A DNA stretch of 64,000 bases, from contig NZ_JACVWU010000017.1 in NCBI RefSeq assembly GCF_014596915.1, forward strand, positions 154,439-218,438, in the 5' to 3' direction. Below are positions 42,634-50,122 of the stretch, one piece after another. The translations under genes and the position numbers were made by a program. This DNA is from Streptomyces sp. TRM68416 (GTDB taxonomy: Bacteria; Actinomycetota; Actinomycetes; Streptomycetales; Streptomycetaceae). The first letter of the stretch is position 1, and every line of letters begins with the position of its first letter. The notes beneath the pieces are model-generated. The model was not told the DNA's origin and did not search any database. It worked only from the letters and a program-made list of their open reading frames with translations.

Positions 42634-43413
42634 ATGGAGGTGGTGATCCGCCCTGACGCGGAGGACGCCGGCCGCACGGTCGCCGGCATCGTCCACCAGG
42701 CGCTCGCGGAGGGCGTGAGAACGCTGGGGCTGGCCACGGGCTCCTCACCCCTGGGGGTCTACCGGGACCTGGCCCGGCGCCACCGTCACGAGGGCCTCAG
42801 CTTCAGCGGTGTCGAAGCCTTCCTGCTCGACGAGTACGTCGGGCTCCCGGCCGACCATCCGCAGTCCTTCGCCCAGGTGATACGACGCGAGCTGGCCGAC
42901 CGTGTCGACCTCGACCCCGCGCGGCTCCACCTGCCCTCCGGTGCGGCATCCGACCCGGCTGCGGAAGCACGCCGCTTCGAGCGCCGCCTCGCCGAGGCAG
43001 GGCCCGTCGGGCTGCAGATACTCGGAATCGGGGTCAATGGCCACATCGGTTTCAACGAGCCGGGCTCCTCACTTGCCTCACGTACCCGGCTCAAGACCCT
43101 CACCGACGACACCCGGCGCGACAACGCCCGCTTCTTCGGGGGCATCGAGGACGTTCCCCGCCACGTCATCACCCAGGGACTCGCGACGATCGGCGAGGCG
43201 TCCCACCTCGTGCTGGTCGCCATCGGCCCGCACAAGGCCCGTGCGGTGGCCGCTGCCGTCGAAGGCCCTGTCACCGCGGCCTGCCCCGCCTCGGTCCTCC
43301 AACTGCACCCCCACGTCACCGTCGTGGTGGACGCGCTCGCCGCTTCGCAGCTGGAACACCGGGCCTACTACCGCTCCGTTGCCCGTCACAAGCCCGCTGG
43401 ACAACGCTACTGA
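42634..43413 (+). CDS. nagB: Glucosamine-6-phosphate deaminase family protein (NagB-like)
   Basis: A 259-residue NagB-fold isomerase/deaminase. The catalytic motifs are visible: LATGSSPLGVYRDL for phosphate binding, FLLDEYVGLPADHPQSF with the general-base Asp, and GIGVNGHIGFNEPGSSLASR with the His and Glu of the catalytic triad; the Asn in NGHIGFNEP is the form found in many Gram-positive enzymes. It converts an amino-sugar 6-phosphate to a ketose phosphate and ammonia. It overlaps the following ROK gene by one base. This gene is the best clue that the island handles an amino sugar. Confidence 0.92.
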   Translation: MEVVIRPDAEDAGRTVAGIVHQALAEGVRTLGLATGSSPLGVYRDLARRHRHEGLSFSGVEAFLLDEYVGLPADHPQSFAQVIRRELADRVDLDPARLHLPSGAASDPAAEARRFERRLAEAGPVGLQILGIGVNGHIGFNEPGSSLASRTRLKTLTDDTRRDNARFFGGIEDVPRHVITQGLATIGEASHLVLVAIGPHKARAVAAAVEGPVTAACPASVLQLHPHVTVVVDALAASQLEHRAYYRSVARHKPAGQRY

Positions 43414-44202
43414 TGACTCGCCCCGCCCATGGTGTCGCCGTCGATCCCGGCGGTACCACGATCAAGGCAGCCCGCTCCGACGCCCACGGGACGGCAGAGG
43501 AAACCCTGCGGCTGCCCACCCCTTCCTCGAAAGGGCCCGACGCCGTCGTCGCCGCGGTCGTGCAGGCGGCCACCGCCTACGTCCGGCCGGGCGTCGGGGC
43601 CGTCGGCCGCTGTGCTGCAGGGCTGATCGACACCGACGCCGGAATCGTCCGCTTCGCATCGAACCCCGGCCTGCGTGACACACCCCTGGCCGCAGCCGTG
43701 CACCTGCCCGTCACACTCGAGCACGATGTGAGGGCCGCCTGCCTGGCGGAGCGGCAGCCGGGGTTCGGCGCCGGCCTGAGCGACCTGCTCGTGGTCGTGC
43801 CCCGGTCCGCCGTTACCGCCGCACCGGCAGTGGCACGGTCACCGCCGCCGACATCACCGCACGCCTGGACACCGACGCGGACGCCACCTGCATCTGGCGG
43901 AGGCGACGGACGCCCTCGGCAGGGCGCTCGTTGTCTCGACCTGCCTGCTCGACCACCAGCGCATCGTCCTGGCGGGCGGAACGGCAGCGGCCGGAGATCC
44001 CCTGACGGCTCCGGTCCGCCGAAGCCTGCAACGGGGACCGGCCCGGCGGACCGCACCCGTGGCGGAGACATCTCCTCTCGGCGCGAACGCCGGGCTCCTT
44101 GGAGCGGCTCTGCACGCCGTGACGGCCACAGACGCGGCCTCCGCCCGGGAAGGGGCCTGCCGGGAGGCCCCCGCTGAGGCACAGGCACCTCGCACGGCCT
44201 GA
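43413..44202 (+). pseudogene. ROK-family sugar kinase, broken
   Basis: The first 125 codons are a good ROK start (HGVAVDPGGTTIKAARSD, ARYxx-like middle, LEHDVRAACLAERQPGFGAG, LSDLLVVVP). After about 43800 the reading frame loses similarity, and the C-terminal ROK segment (EATDALGRALVVSTCLLDHQ, RIVLAGG, GANAGLLGAALHAV) is found in another frame, up to a stop at 44202. The glycine-rich and zinc/substrate segment between them is missing, so this is a deletion plus frameshift rather than a single base error. Loss of the kinase would be tolerated if the PTS already delivers phosphorylated sugar. Confidence 0.75.
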
Positions 44203-44273
44203 CCGCTTTCGTGCGGCAGTGGCCACCCGGCGCCCGCCGCCGTACGGACACAACGCAGAAGGAGCAGGTGACC

Positions 44274-45260
44274 ATGTGGCCCCGAAGACGACAGAAACCT
44301 CCCCGCCGACTGTGCCCACAGCTGGACGACAGCCAACTCACCCGCACCCTGACCCACCTCGAAGCCCAGATCGCCGCCCAGGGCGACAACCTGGCGGAAT
44401 CCAACGACCGCGGCGCCCTCACGTACCCCATCGAGCAGGCACTGCGCGATGCGGCAGAGGACTGGGACCGGCGCATGCACCGCCTGCTCGTGCTCAGCAC
44501 CGTCCCCGAGGCCTCCGTCCTCGCCCGCCAATGGAGAAGCCGGAGCCCCGCCGGTGCCGACGCCCTGCTCCTCCAGGTCTTCGCCGACATCCACAGGGCC
44601 CGCGCCACCGGTACGGCTCTCGACATCGACGCCACCTTGAGTCTGTGCCGGCACGCAGCGGCGCTCGCGCCCCCGGACCCCGCCCCCTGGATCGCCATGC
44701 TCAGCTGCCACCGGATGCAGCGAGCCTCCGCCGCGGCGGTCCAGCCCGTGTGGGACGCCGTCACAGAACGCGACCGCTGGAACCGGGCAGCACACCTCGA
44801 GATGCTGGGCTACGTTTCCCCGGAGGAATGCGGATCCAGCGCCCTGACCGTGCAGTTCCTCGACTCCGTCACCATCGCCGCACCCCCCGGCGCCCCCGTG
44901 GCGGGCCTCAGCCTCACCCACTCCCTCGCCCGGTACCGCCGAGCTCTGGCAGCCGGCGGGATCGAAGCGCTGACCGCACACCGGCACTGGGACCAGCCGC
45001 ACGAACGCGCCCTTGTCGACCAAGCGGTCGCAACCTGGCCGCAGCCCGGATTCCTCACACACGCAGCAGCACTCGCCGATCTCAACCTCCTCGCCTACGT
45101 ACTCACGAAAGCCACGCGCCCGCGTGACGCCTGGCCGGTCTTCGAGGCCATGGCGGCAGTGGCCACCGCCTGGCCGTGGCAATTCGACGGTGATCCGTTG
45201 GAGCAGGTGCAGGAGTCCCATCGTCGAGCCTTCCGCGCCCGGATCCGGAGCGGCCGTTGA
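44274..45260 (+). CDS. Conserved-looking protein of unknown function
   Basis: A 328-residue soluble protein, rich in Ala, Arg and Trp, with no signal peptide, membrane helix or cofactor motif that I recognise. Distinctive segments are TYPIEQALRDAAEDWDRRMH, DRWNRAAHLEMLGYVSPEEC and RPRDAWPVFEAMAAVATAWP; the helical pattern could be a repeat-type scaffold. ATG 44274 has GAAGGAG nine bases upstream. It follows the ROK remnant by 71 bp on the same strand and may be in the PTS operon. I cannot assign a function. Confidence 0.75.
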   Translation: MWPRRRQKPPRRLCPQLDDSQLTRTLTHLEAQIAAQGDNLAESNDRGALTYPIEQALRDAAEDWDRRMHRLLVLSTVPEASVLARQWRSRSPAGADALLLQVFADIHRARATGTALDIDATLSLCRHAAALAPPDPAPWIAMLSCHRMQRASAAAVQPVWDAVTERDRWNRAAHLEMLGYVSPEECGSSALTVQFLDSVTIAAPPGAPVAGLSLTHSLARYRRALAAGGIEALTAHRHWDQPHERALVDQAVATWPQPGFLTHAAALADLNLLAYVLTKATRPRDAWPVFEAMAAVATAWPWQFDGDPLEQVQESHRRAFRARIRSGR

Positions 45261-45322
45261 TGCGTGCGACCCCCTCCGTGCCGCCTCGTCCCGAGGCCTG
45301 CCGAAAAACTCCTTTGACCCAA

Positions 45323-45350
45323 TTGACAACCTCTCCACCCCGGGTTCAAT
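45323..45350 (+). promoter_or_regulatory. Likely sigma-70-type promoter before the ATP-binding protein gene
   Basis: TTGACA (45323-45328) and TTCAAT (45345-45350) are separated by 16 bases in a locally AT-richer stretch. A dre-like operator follows ten bases downstream, and the next gene starts at 45429. Confidence 0.5.
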
Positions 45351-45359
45351 CTGGTCATA

Positions 45360-45375
45360 TCTGGTTATTACCAGT
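45360..45375. promoter_or_regulatory. Dre-like operator before the anti-sigma-factor-like gene
   Basis: TCTGGTTATTACCAGT differs from the site before EIIB only at its first base. It sits directly downstream of the probable promoter and 54 bases before the start at 45429, placing this gene under the same sugar-responsive regulator. Confidence 0.75.
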
Positions 45376-45428
45376 TGGCTTGTGGGGCGGAGACCACTCG
45401 GCCCCCATGCGGAAGGCGCGAGGTTGCC

Positions 45429-45929
45429 ATGACTGCCCAAGTACTCCCCGAACCGACCGGGCCGGTGCAACTGTTCGCCGCGCCCCCCAGAGCCACGAAC
45501 GCCGGTTCCGGGCAGGCCCAGCGCCACGGACTCCGGCCCGGCACCGAGGACACGGAAGCCGGGCACCTCGTCCTGGTGGCCGCCGGCGCCGAGGACGTGG
45601 GCCGGATCCGCCGCCTCGCGCACGACTTCCTGGCGCGTCTGTGCGTCCCGCCCTCGGCACGCGAAGACGCGCTTCTCATCATCTCCGAGCTGGTCACCAA
45701 CGCCGTCGTCCACGCTCGCCCGCCGGCAGCCCTACGGGTCCGCTGCACGCGATGCGGCGCCCTGCGTATCGAGGTCACGGACGGTGGCTCGCACACCCCC
45801 CGGCCGTCGCGCAGGGACTCGGAGGACGAACACGGCCGTGGGATGTTCATCGTTGCCGCCCTCGCCGCTCGGCACGGCACCGTCACGCGCGAAAGGGGCG
45901 CTATGCGGTGGGCTGAGCTGTGTCCTTGA
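45429..45929 (+). CDS. ATP-binding (anti-sigma-factor-type HATPase) protein
   Basis: A 166-residue RsbW/SpoIIAB-like histidine-kinase-type ATPase domain. The N box is in LIISELVTNAVVHA, the G1 box in VTDGGSHTPRPS and the G2 box in HGRGMFIVAALAARHG. The many Streptomyces members of this family act as anti-sigma factors or stand-alone regulators. The first 50 residues are low in structure. ATG 45429 is preferred over an in-frame upstream ATG at 45375 that would lie on the operator. A dre-like operator and a promoter lie just upstream, linking it to the PTS regulator. Its sigma-factor partner is not in the window. Confidence 0.85.
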   Translation: MTAQVLPEPTGPVQLFAAPPRATNAGSGQAQRHGLRPGTEDTEAGHLVLVAAGAEDVGRIRRLAHDFLARLCVPPSAREDALLIISELVTNAVVHARPPAALRVRCTRCGALRIEVTDGGSHTPRPSRRDSEDEHGRGMFIVAALAARHGTVTRERGAMRWAELCP

Positions 45930-46263
45930 CTGCGGCTTCCATGTGCGCAGGGATGGCCCGGCGACCCGACGACGACACGCGCAAGAGCACGCCCTCGCGC
46001 AGCAGTTCGTGAACCTGCCCGCTGCAGTGGCGGCTGGCCCTGGACATGCGCGATGAGCTGGCGGACGGGGGCATGCGCCCGCCGGTCCGCCGTCTGGGCC
46101 GGGCAGGGCGCCAAAAGCGCCCACACCGGACTCCTGATGTGCTGGACCGGCGTCTGCAGTACCTGCCAACAGCCCTTGCCCAGCAAGCCACCCGCGACAT
46201 CGAGGTCAAGACAGACCTGGGTTGTTTCGTTTGGATCATCGGATCGTTTGTCCGGGCGTGCCA

Positions 46264-46445
46264 TTGACGGACGTGCAGTGAGCGCGGATTGAGCCCTTGC
46301 TCCCTGACCGGACGCCGAAGCGGGGTGGTCGCCGGCGAGACCACCGACAGGTGATCGACGCGATCGCCTTCAAGTTCCAGACCGGAACGCAGTGGGTTTC
46401 CCTGCCGGAGAGTTCGGCAACTGGCGAGGCGTCTACAGCTGGTGC
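46264..46445 (+). mobile_element. IS5-family transposase N-terminal remnant
   Basis: Read from TTG 46264 the frame gives LTDVQ, a TGA stop where Trp is usual, then ARIEPLLPDRTPKRGGRRRD and HRQVIDAIAFKFQTGTQWVS. A one-base shift then restores EFGNWRGVYSW. This is the N-terminal DUF4096-like segment of an IS5-group transposase, inactivated by a stop and a frameshift and cut off after about 60 codons. It lies in a 680-bp gap between the PTS island and hypC; the remaining 330 bp on its left show nothing recognisable. Confidence 0.75.
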
Positions 46446-46462
46446 CCTTCCACCGCACGTCC

Positions 46463-46520
46463 CGCGGTGAGCGGCATCCAGGAAGATCACCAGCGCAGCA
46501 GGCCGATGCGTCGTCTCCAT
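46463..46520 (-). pseudogene. Nudix-gene 5' fragment
   Basis: The minus strand from ATG 46520 reads METTHRPAALVIFLDAAHRG, nearly identical in protein and DNA to the start of the Nudix hydrolase at 23444, and then loses similarity. Only about 19 codons remain, next to the IS5 remnant. Confidence 0.7.
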
Positions 46521-46609
46521 CGCCTCGGCACTGGCCGAGTTCAAATTGCTGATCGAGACCCTGGAGACGCCATTGATCAACATTTCGAACACGGCCTGAC
46601 GGAGTCCTG

Positions 46610-46867
46610 TCAGGGCAGCGGCTCGCCCAGCTCGCCCTCGACCGCGCCCGCCATCGCCCGCAGCACCTCAAGCGTCCGGTGTGCTTCCGCCTCGTCGACC
46701 TCGGTGATCGCGAAACCCACGTGCACGATCACGTACGAGCCGACGTCGGCGTCCGGCGTGCAGTCCAGGCACACCTCCCGCCGCACACCCCCGAAGTCCA
46801 CCGTGGCCATCCGCAGCCCGGCGTCGTCGTGGACCTCCAGCACCCGCCCCGGAATCCCCAGGCACAT
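46610..46867 (-). CDS. hypC: Hydrogenase maturation chaperone HypC
   Basis: An 85-residue HypC/HupF protein. It begins MCLGIPGRVLEV with the essential second-position cysteine, and VDFGGVRREVCLDCTPDADV and VIVHVGFAITEVDEAEAHRT complete the fold. It partners HypD in building the Fe(CN)2CO unit and escorts it to the large subunit. It lies six bases behind hypF as the last gene of the maturation operon. Confidence 0.96.
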   Translation of the reverse strand: MCLGIPGRVLEVHDDAGLRMATVDFGGVRREVCLDCTPDADVGSYVIVHVGFAITEVDEAEAHRTLEVLRAMAGAVEGELGEPLP

Positions 46868-46873
46868 CCGCGC

Positions 46874-49360
46874 TCACCCTTCCCCGCTCAGCCTCGCGGC
46901 GGCCACCGCGGCCTGCCCGTAACTGATCCCGCCGTCCCCGACCGGCACCTCGCCGCCGACCAGTACCCGCAGCCCCTGCGCCCGCAGTCGGCGCCGCACC
47001 TCGGTCAGCAGCCGCCGGTTGACGAAGCACCCGCCGCCCAGGCACACCGTGCGCGGCGCGCCCTCGGCCACGGCCCGCGCGACCAGCTCGGCGGTGGCCT
47101 CCGCCAGCGTCAGATGGAAGGCCGCGGCCAGCCGGCCCACCGGTTCCCCGGCCAGCCGCCGCTCCAGCAGGTCGGCGAGGGTCGGCGCGGAGTCGTAGAC
47201 CCACAGGCCCTGGGACAGCACGACGCGACGGGCGAGCGGTGCGGCGTGCTCGTCGCCCGCCGCCGCCTCCAGCCGCACGGCCGCCTCACCCTCGTAGCTC
47301 ACCTCGTCCGCGAGGCCGAGCAGCGCGGCCACCGCGTCGAAGAGGCGTCCGGCGCTGGACGCCCGCGGGCAGTTGACGTCGCGGGCGATCATGGCGCGCA
47401 CGGCGCCGGCCTCGGCCGGGTCGAGCCGGTCGGTGAAGGGCCGGGTGAGCCATGGGTAGGGCCGCGGGGTGCCCAGCGTCTCGCTGCCCAGCAGGTGGCC
47501 GAGTGCCGTGCGGCAGGGACGGCGTACCGCCGCGTCGCCGCCCGGCAGGGGAGCGGTCGAGAACCGGCCCACGCGGCGGTAGCCGGCCAGGTCGGCCACG
47601 AGGATCTCGCCGCCCCACAGGGTGCCGTCGTCGCCCAGGCCGAGGCCGTCGTAGGCGACGCCGAGGAACGGGCCCCGCACTCCGTGCTCGGCCGCGCAGG
47701 CCGCCACGTGCGCGTGGTGGTGCTGTACGGGGATGTGCCGTACCGGCTGGGCGGTGGCCCACTGCGTGGAGAGGTAGCCGGGGTGCAGGTCGTGGGCGAT
47801 CGCGACCGGCTCGATGCCGCTGAGCCGCTTGAGGTGCGCGTACGACGCCAGGAACGCGTCGTGGGTCGCGAGGTCGGACAGGTCACCGGTGTGCGGGCCG
47901 GTCAGGGCCCGACCGTCGGCGGCCAGGGTGAAGGTGTGCTTGAGCTGGGCTCCGGCACCGGCGACGGGCCCCCGCGCGCCGAGCGGCAGCGGGGCGGGGG
48001 CGAGGCCCCGGGCCCGGCGGACCGTGATCCGGACCCGCCCGGTGAACTGCACCACCGAGTCGTCGTAGCGGGAGCGGATCGGCCGGTCGTGGGTCAGGAA
48101 ACCGTCCGCGACGCGGTCCAGGGTGCGCCGGGCCTCGGCGTCGTCCACCGCGATCGGCTCGTCGCTGAGGTTGCCGCTGGTCACCACCAGGGGCCGGGCG
48201 AGTTCGTCGAGGAGGAGCTGGTGCAGGCCGGTGGTGGGCAGGAACAGGCCCACACGGTCCAGCCCCGGGTGCACCTCGGGCGCGAGCGCGGCAGCGGCGG
48301 TGCGGCGGTGGGTGAGCAGCAGCACGGGTCGTTCCGGCGAGAGCAGGCACCGCCGTGCCGTGGCCCCGACCCAGGCCAGCCGCTCCGCCGCCGCCAGGTC
48401 GGGCACCATCACGGCGAAGGGTTTCGTCGGGCGGCGCTTGCGGCGGCGCAGCTCCGCCACCGCGCGCGGATCACCCGCGTCGCACACCAACTGGTATCCG
48501 CCCAGCCCCTTCAGCGCCACGATGCCGCCCTCGTCGACGGCCTTCACCGCGGCCCGCAGCGCCGCCTCCCCGCGCAGCTCCTCCCAGGCGAGCCGGGGGC
48601 CGCAGACGGGACAGGCCACCGGTTCGGCGTGGAAGCGTCGGTCGGCCGGGTCGGCGTACTCGGCCGCGCAGGCCGTGCACAGCGGGAAGCGACGCATCGT
48701 CGTGCGCACGCGGTCGTAGGGGAGGTCCTCGATGATCGTGGCGCGCGGCCCGCAGTCGGTGCAGTTGATGAACGGGTAGCGGAAGCGGCGGTCGCCGGGG
48801 TCGCGCAGTTCGCGCAGGCACGCCTCGCACAGCGCCGCGTCCGGCGGCACCTCCCGCGCGGCCGGTTCCGCGGGACCGGCCGCGCTGGGCCGGACCTCGA
48901 AGCCACCGCCGTACGCCGCCCGGCCGGGGCCGCCGCCGCTCAGCCGGACACTGCGCACGCGCGCGAGGGCCGGGGCGGCGGTGCGCAGCCGCTCGGCGAA
49001 CTCCTCGATGCTGGCCGGCGGGCCGGCCACCTCGCCCTCGACATGCCCGTTGACATTGGCCACCCAGCCGGACAGGCCCAGGTCGGCCGCGGTGCGATGG
49101 ACGAACGGCCGGAAGCCGACGCCCTGCACGATCCCGTCCACCCGGAAACCGACGGCTTGCGTGGTCCTGTCGCCGCGGTTGTCGACGGCTTGTGTGGTCC
49201 TGTCGCCGCGGTTGTCGAGGCCTTGTGTGGTCCTGTCGCCGCGGTTGTCGAGGCCTTGCGTGGTCCCGTCGCCGCGGTTGCCGACGCCACGGGCTGTCCC
49301 GTTCGCCCGGCTGCCGAGGCCCTGCGCGTCCCCGTGCCTGCGGAAGCTGCGCGCAGTCAT
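46874..49360 (-). CDS. hypF: Carbamoyltransferase HypF with a repeat-expanded N-terminus
   Basis: An 828-residue HypF that makes the carbamoyl group used for cyanide ligands and transfers it to HypE. Order: N-terminal extension (1-72), acylphosphatase domain from 73 (RVDGIVQGVGFRPFVHRTAA), two zinc fingers from about 178 (CEACLREL, CTDCGPR, CTACAAEY, CPVCGPR), YrdC-like domain (GIVALKGLGGYQLVCDA), and the Kae1-like carbamoyltransferase domain (VQHHHAHVAACAAEHG, CLGGGCFVNRRLLTEVRRRL). ATG 49360 has AGGAG six bases upstream and overlaps the preceding 81-codon ORF by four bases. The extension consists of six 11-residue units that are repeats of the acylphosphatase motif, which I have not seen in other HypF proteins. 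Confidence 0.94.
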   Translation of the reverse strand: MTARSFRRHGDAQGLGSRANGTARGVGNRGDGTTQGLDNRGDRTTQGLDNRGDRTTQAVDNRGDRTTQAVGFRVDGIVQGVGFRPFVHRTAADLGLSGWVANVNGHVEGEVAGPPASIEEFAERLRTAAPALARVRSVRLSGGGPGRAAYGGGFEVRPSAAGPAEPAAREVPPDAALCEACLRELRDPGDRRFRYPFINCTDCGPRATIIEDLPYDRVRTTMRRFPLCTACAAEYADPADRRFHAEPVACPVCGPRLAWEELRGEAALRAAVKAVDEGGIVALKGLGGYQLVCDAGDPRAVAELRRRKRRPTKPFAVMVPDLAAAERLAWVGATARRCLLSPERPVLLLTHRRTAAAALAPEVHPGLDRVGLFLPTTGLHQLLLDELARPLVVTSGNLSDEPIAVDDAEARRTLDRVADGFLTHDRPIRSRYDDSVVQFTGRVRITVRRARGLAPAPLPLGARGPVAGAGAQLKHTFTLAADGRALTGPHTGDLSDLATHDAFLASYAHLKRLSGIEPVAIAHDLHPGYLSTQWATAQPVRHIPVQHHHAHVAACAAEHGVRGPFLGVAYDGLGLGDDGTLWGGEILVADLAGYRRVGRFSTAPLPGGDAAVRRPCRTALGHLLGSETLGTPRPYPWLTRPFTDRLDPAEAGAVRAMIARDVNCPRASSAGRLFDAVAALLGLADEVSYEGEAAVRLEAAAGDEHAAPLARRVVLSQGLWVYDSAPTLADLLERRLAGEPVGRLAAAFHLTLAEATAELVARAVAEGAPRTVCLGGGCFVNRRLLTEVRRRLRAQGLRVLVGGEVPVGDGGISYGQAAVAAARLSGEG
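49112..49342 (-). repeat. Seven 33-bp (11-codon) tandem units at the 5' end of hypF
   Basis: Residues 7-83 read as RRHGDAQGLGS, RANGTARGVGN, RGDGTTQGLDN, RGDRTTQGLDN, RGDRTTQAVDN, RGDRTTQAVGF, RVDGIVQGVGF. Units 3 to 6 are nearly identical at DNA level. Unit 7 is the genuine acylphosphatase signature, so the array looks like an in-frame expansion of that motif's coding block. Confidence 0.95.
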
Positions 49361-49602
49361 GTCGGCTCCTGGAGTGCCGGGTGGGTGATGAGTTCCGCCG
49401 CGACGGTGTCGGTGACGGGGGCGAGGAGCGGGGTGCGATGGAGGAGCGGCCGGAAGTCGACGCTTTGCCCGGCTACGACTCCCCAACTGCCTACGCCCTG
49501 CAAGCTCCCGTCTTCCCGGCTGCGGGCGCCCGGCACAAGCCCGTCTCCCGGGCTGTCGGCGCCGCGCCCGGCCCTCTCCTGCCGGCAGCCGCGCGCGCTC
49601 AC
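49357..49602 (-). CDS. 81-codon ORF coupled between the maturation protease and hypF genes
   Basis: GTG 49602 overlaps the protease stop (GTGA) and its own stop overlaps the hypF start (ATGA), so it is set up for translational coupling on both sides. It begins MSARGCR and continues in 11-residue units (RQERAGRGADS, PGDGLVPGARS, REDGSLQGVGS, WGVVAGQSVDF), then RPLLHRTPLLAPVTDTVAAE. The start, the unit register and the RPLLHRT segment mirror hypF (MTARSFR, seven units, RPFVHRT), and the DNA for RPLLHRT and RPFVHRT agrees at 19 of 21 bases. It looks like a partial tandem duplication of the hypF 5' region that became a small gene or a translated leader. The last 24 residues have no hypF counterpart. 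No function can be assigned. Confidence 0.6.
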   Translation of the reverse strand: MSARGCRQERAGRGADSPGDGLVPGARSREDGSLQGVGSWGVVAGQSVDFRPLLHRTPLLAPVTDTVAAELITHPALQEPT

Positions 49603-50087
49603 GTCCGCTCCCGGGATGTCAGGTACGGCGTGAGTTCCGCCTCGACGGCCTCGGCCAGGGGGGCTACGGCCGCGGCGACGGCGGGGGAGAGGCCGGTGCC
49701 GTAGTCGCTGTCGGCGCCTTCGACGGCGTAGACGATCAGTCGTTCGGGCAGCAGGCCGAGGACCCGGGCGAGTTCGACGGCCTCGCCGAGGCCCAGCCCG
49801 TGGGAGCTGGTGGCCGACGGTGGCGGCAGCAGTCCGGCGTCGAGGGCGAGCCGGTGCACCCGGCCGGGAGAGCCCGGATGGGTGTGTGCCGCGTCCACGA
49901 CCACGGCCAGCCGGGCACCCTCCCACAGCCCGATCAGCCGACCGGGATCACCGTCGCAGGTGGCCAGCACGGCGTCCGCCGGCAGCTCTCGCGCGCGGAG
50001 CCGGTCGATCACGGCCCAGCCCACGCCGTCGTCGCGCCGGAACTCGTTCCCGACGCCGATCACGGCGATCCGCGCACGCCTGCTCAT
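49599..50087 (-). CDS. Hydrogenase maturation endopeptidase (HybD/HycI family)
   Basis: A 162-residue protease that removes the C-terminal tail of the large subunit after nickel insertion. Family motifs are IAVIGVGNEFRRDDGVGWAV at the N-terminus with the Ni-binding acid, VVVDAAHTHPGSPGRVHRL with the second metal ligand, and SSHGLGLGEAVELARVLG with the third. Its substrate is probably the large subunit at 29526-30875, which has an intact DPCISCSTH cleavage motif and a 15-residue tail. ATG 50087 has GGTGGAG upstream. It is the first gene of the protease-ORF81-hypF-hypC operon. Confidence 0.93.
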   Translation of the reverse strand: MSRRARIAVIGVGNEFRRDDGVGWAVIDRLRARELPADAVLATCDGDPGRLIGLWEGARLAVVVDAAHTHPGSPGRVHRLALDAGLLPPPSATSSHGLGLGEAVELARVLGLLPERLIVYAVEGADSDYGTGLSPAVAAAVAPLAEAVEAELTPYLTSRERT

Positions 50088-50122
50088 GTCTCCACCCTGG
50101 GGCGGGCCGCCCGCCTGCCACA

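Noticed and set aside
42634..43413. Asn instead of Asp in the NagB motif NGHIGFNEP as a possible loss of function
   Set aside because: This form is common in Gram-positive NagB enzymes, so it is not evidence of inactivity.
46679..49633. 984-codon plus-strand frame opposite hypF
   Set aside because: No recognised motif, while the minus strand encodes a full HypF.
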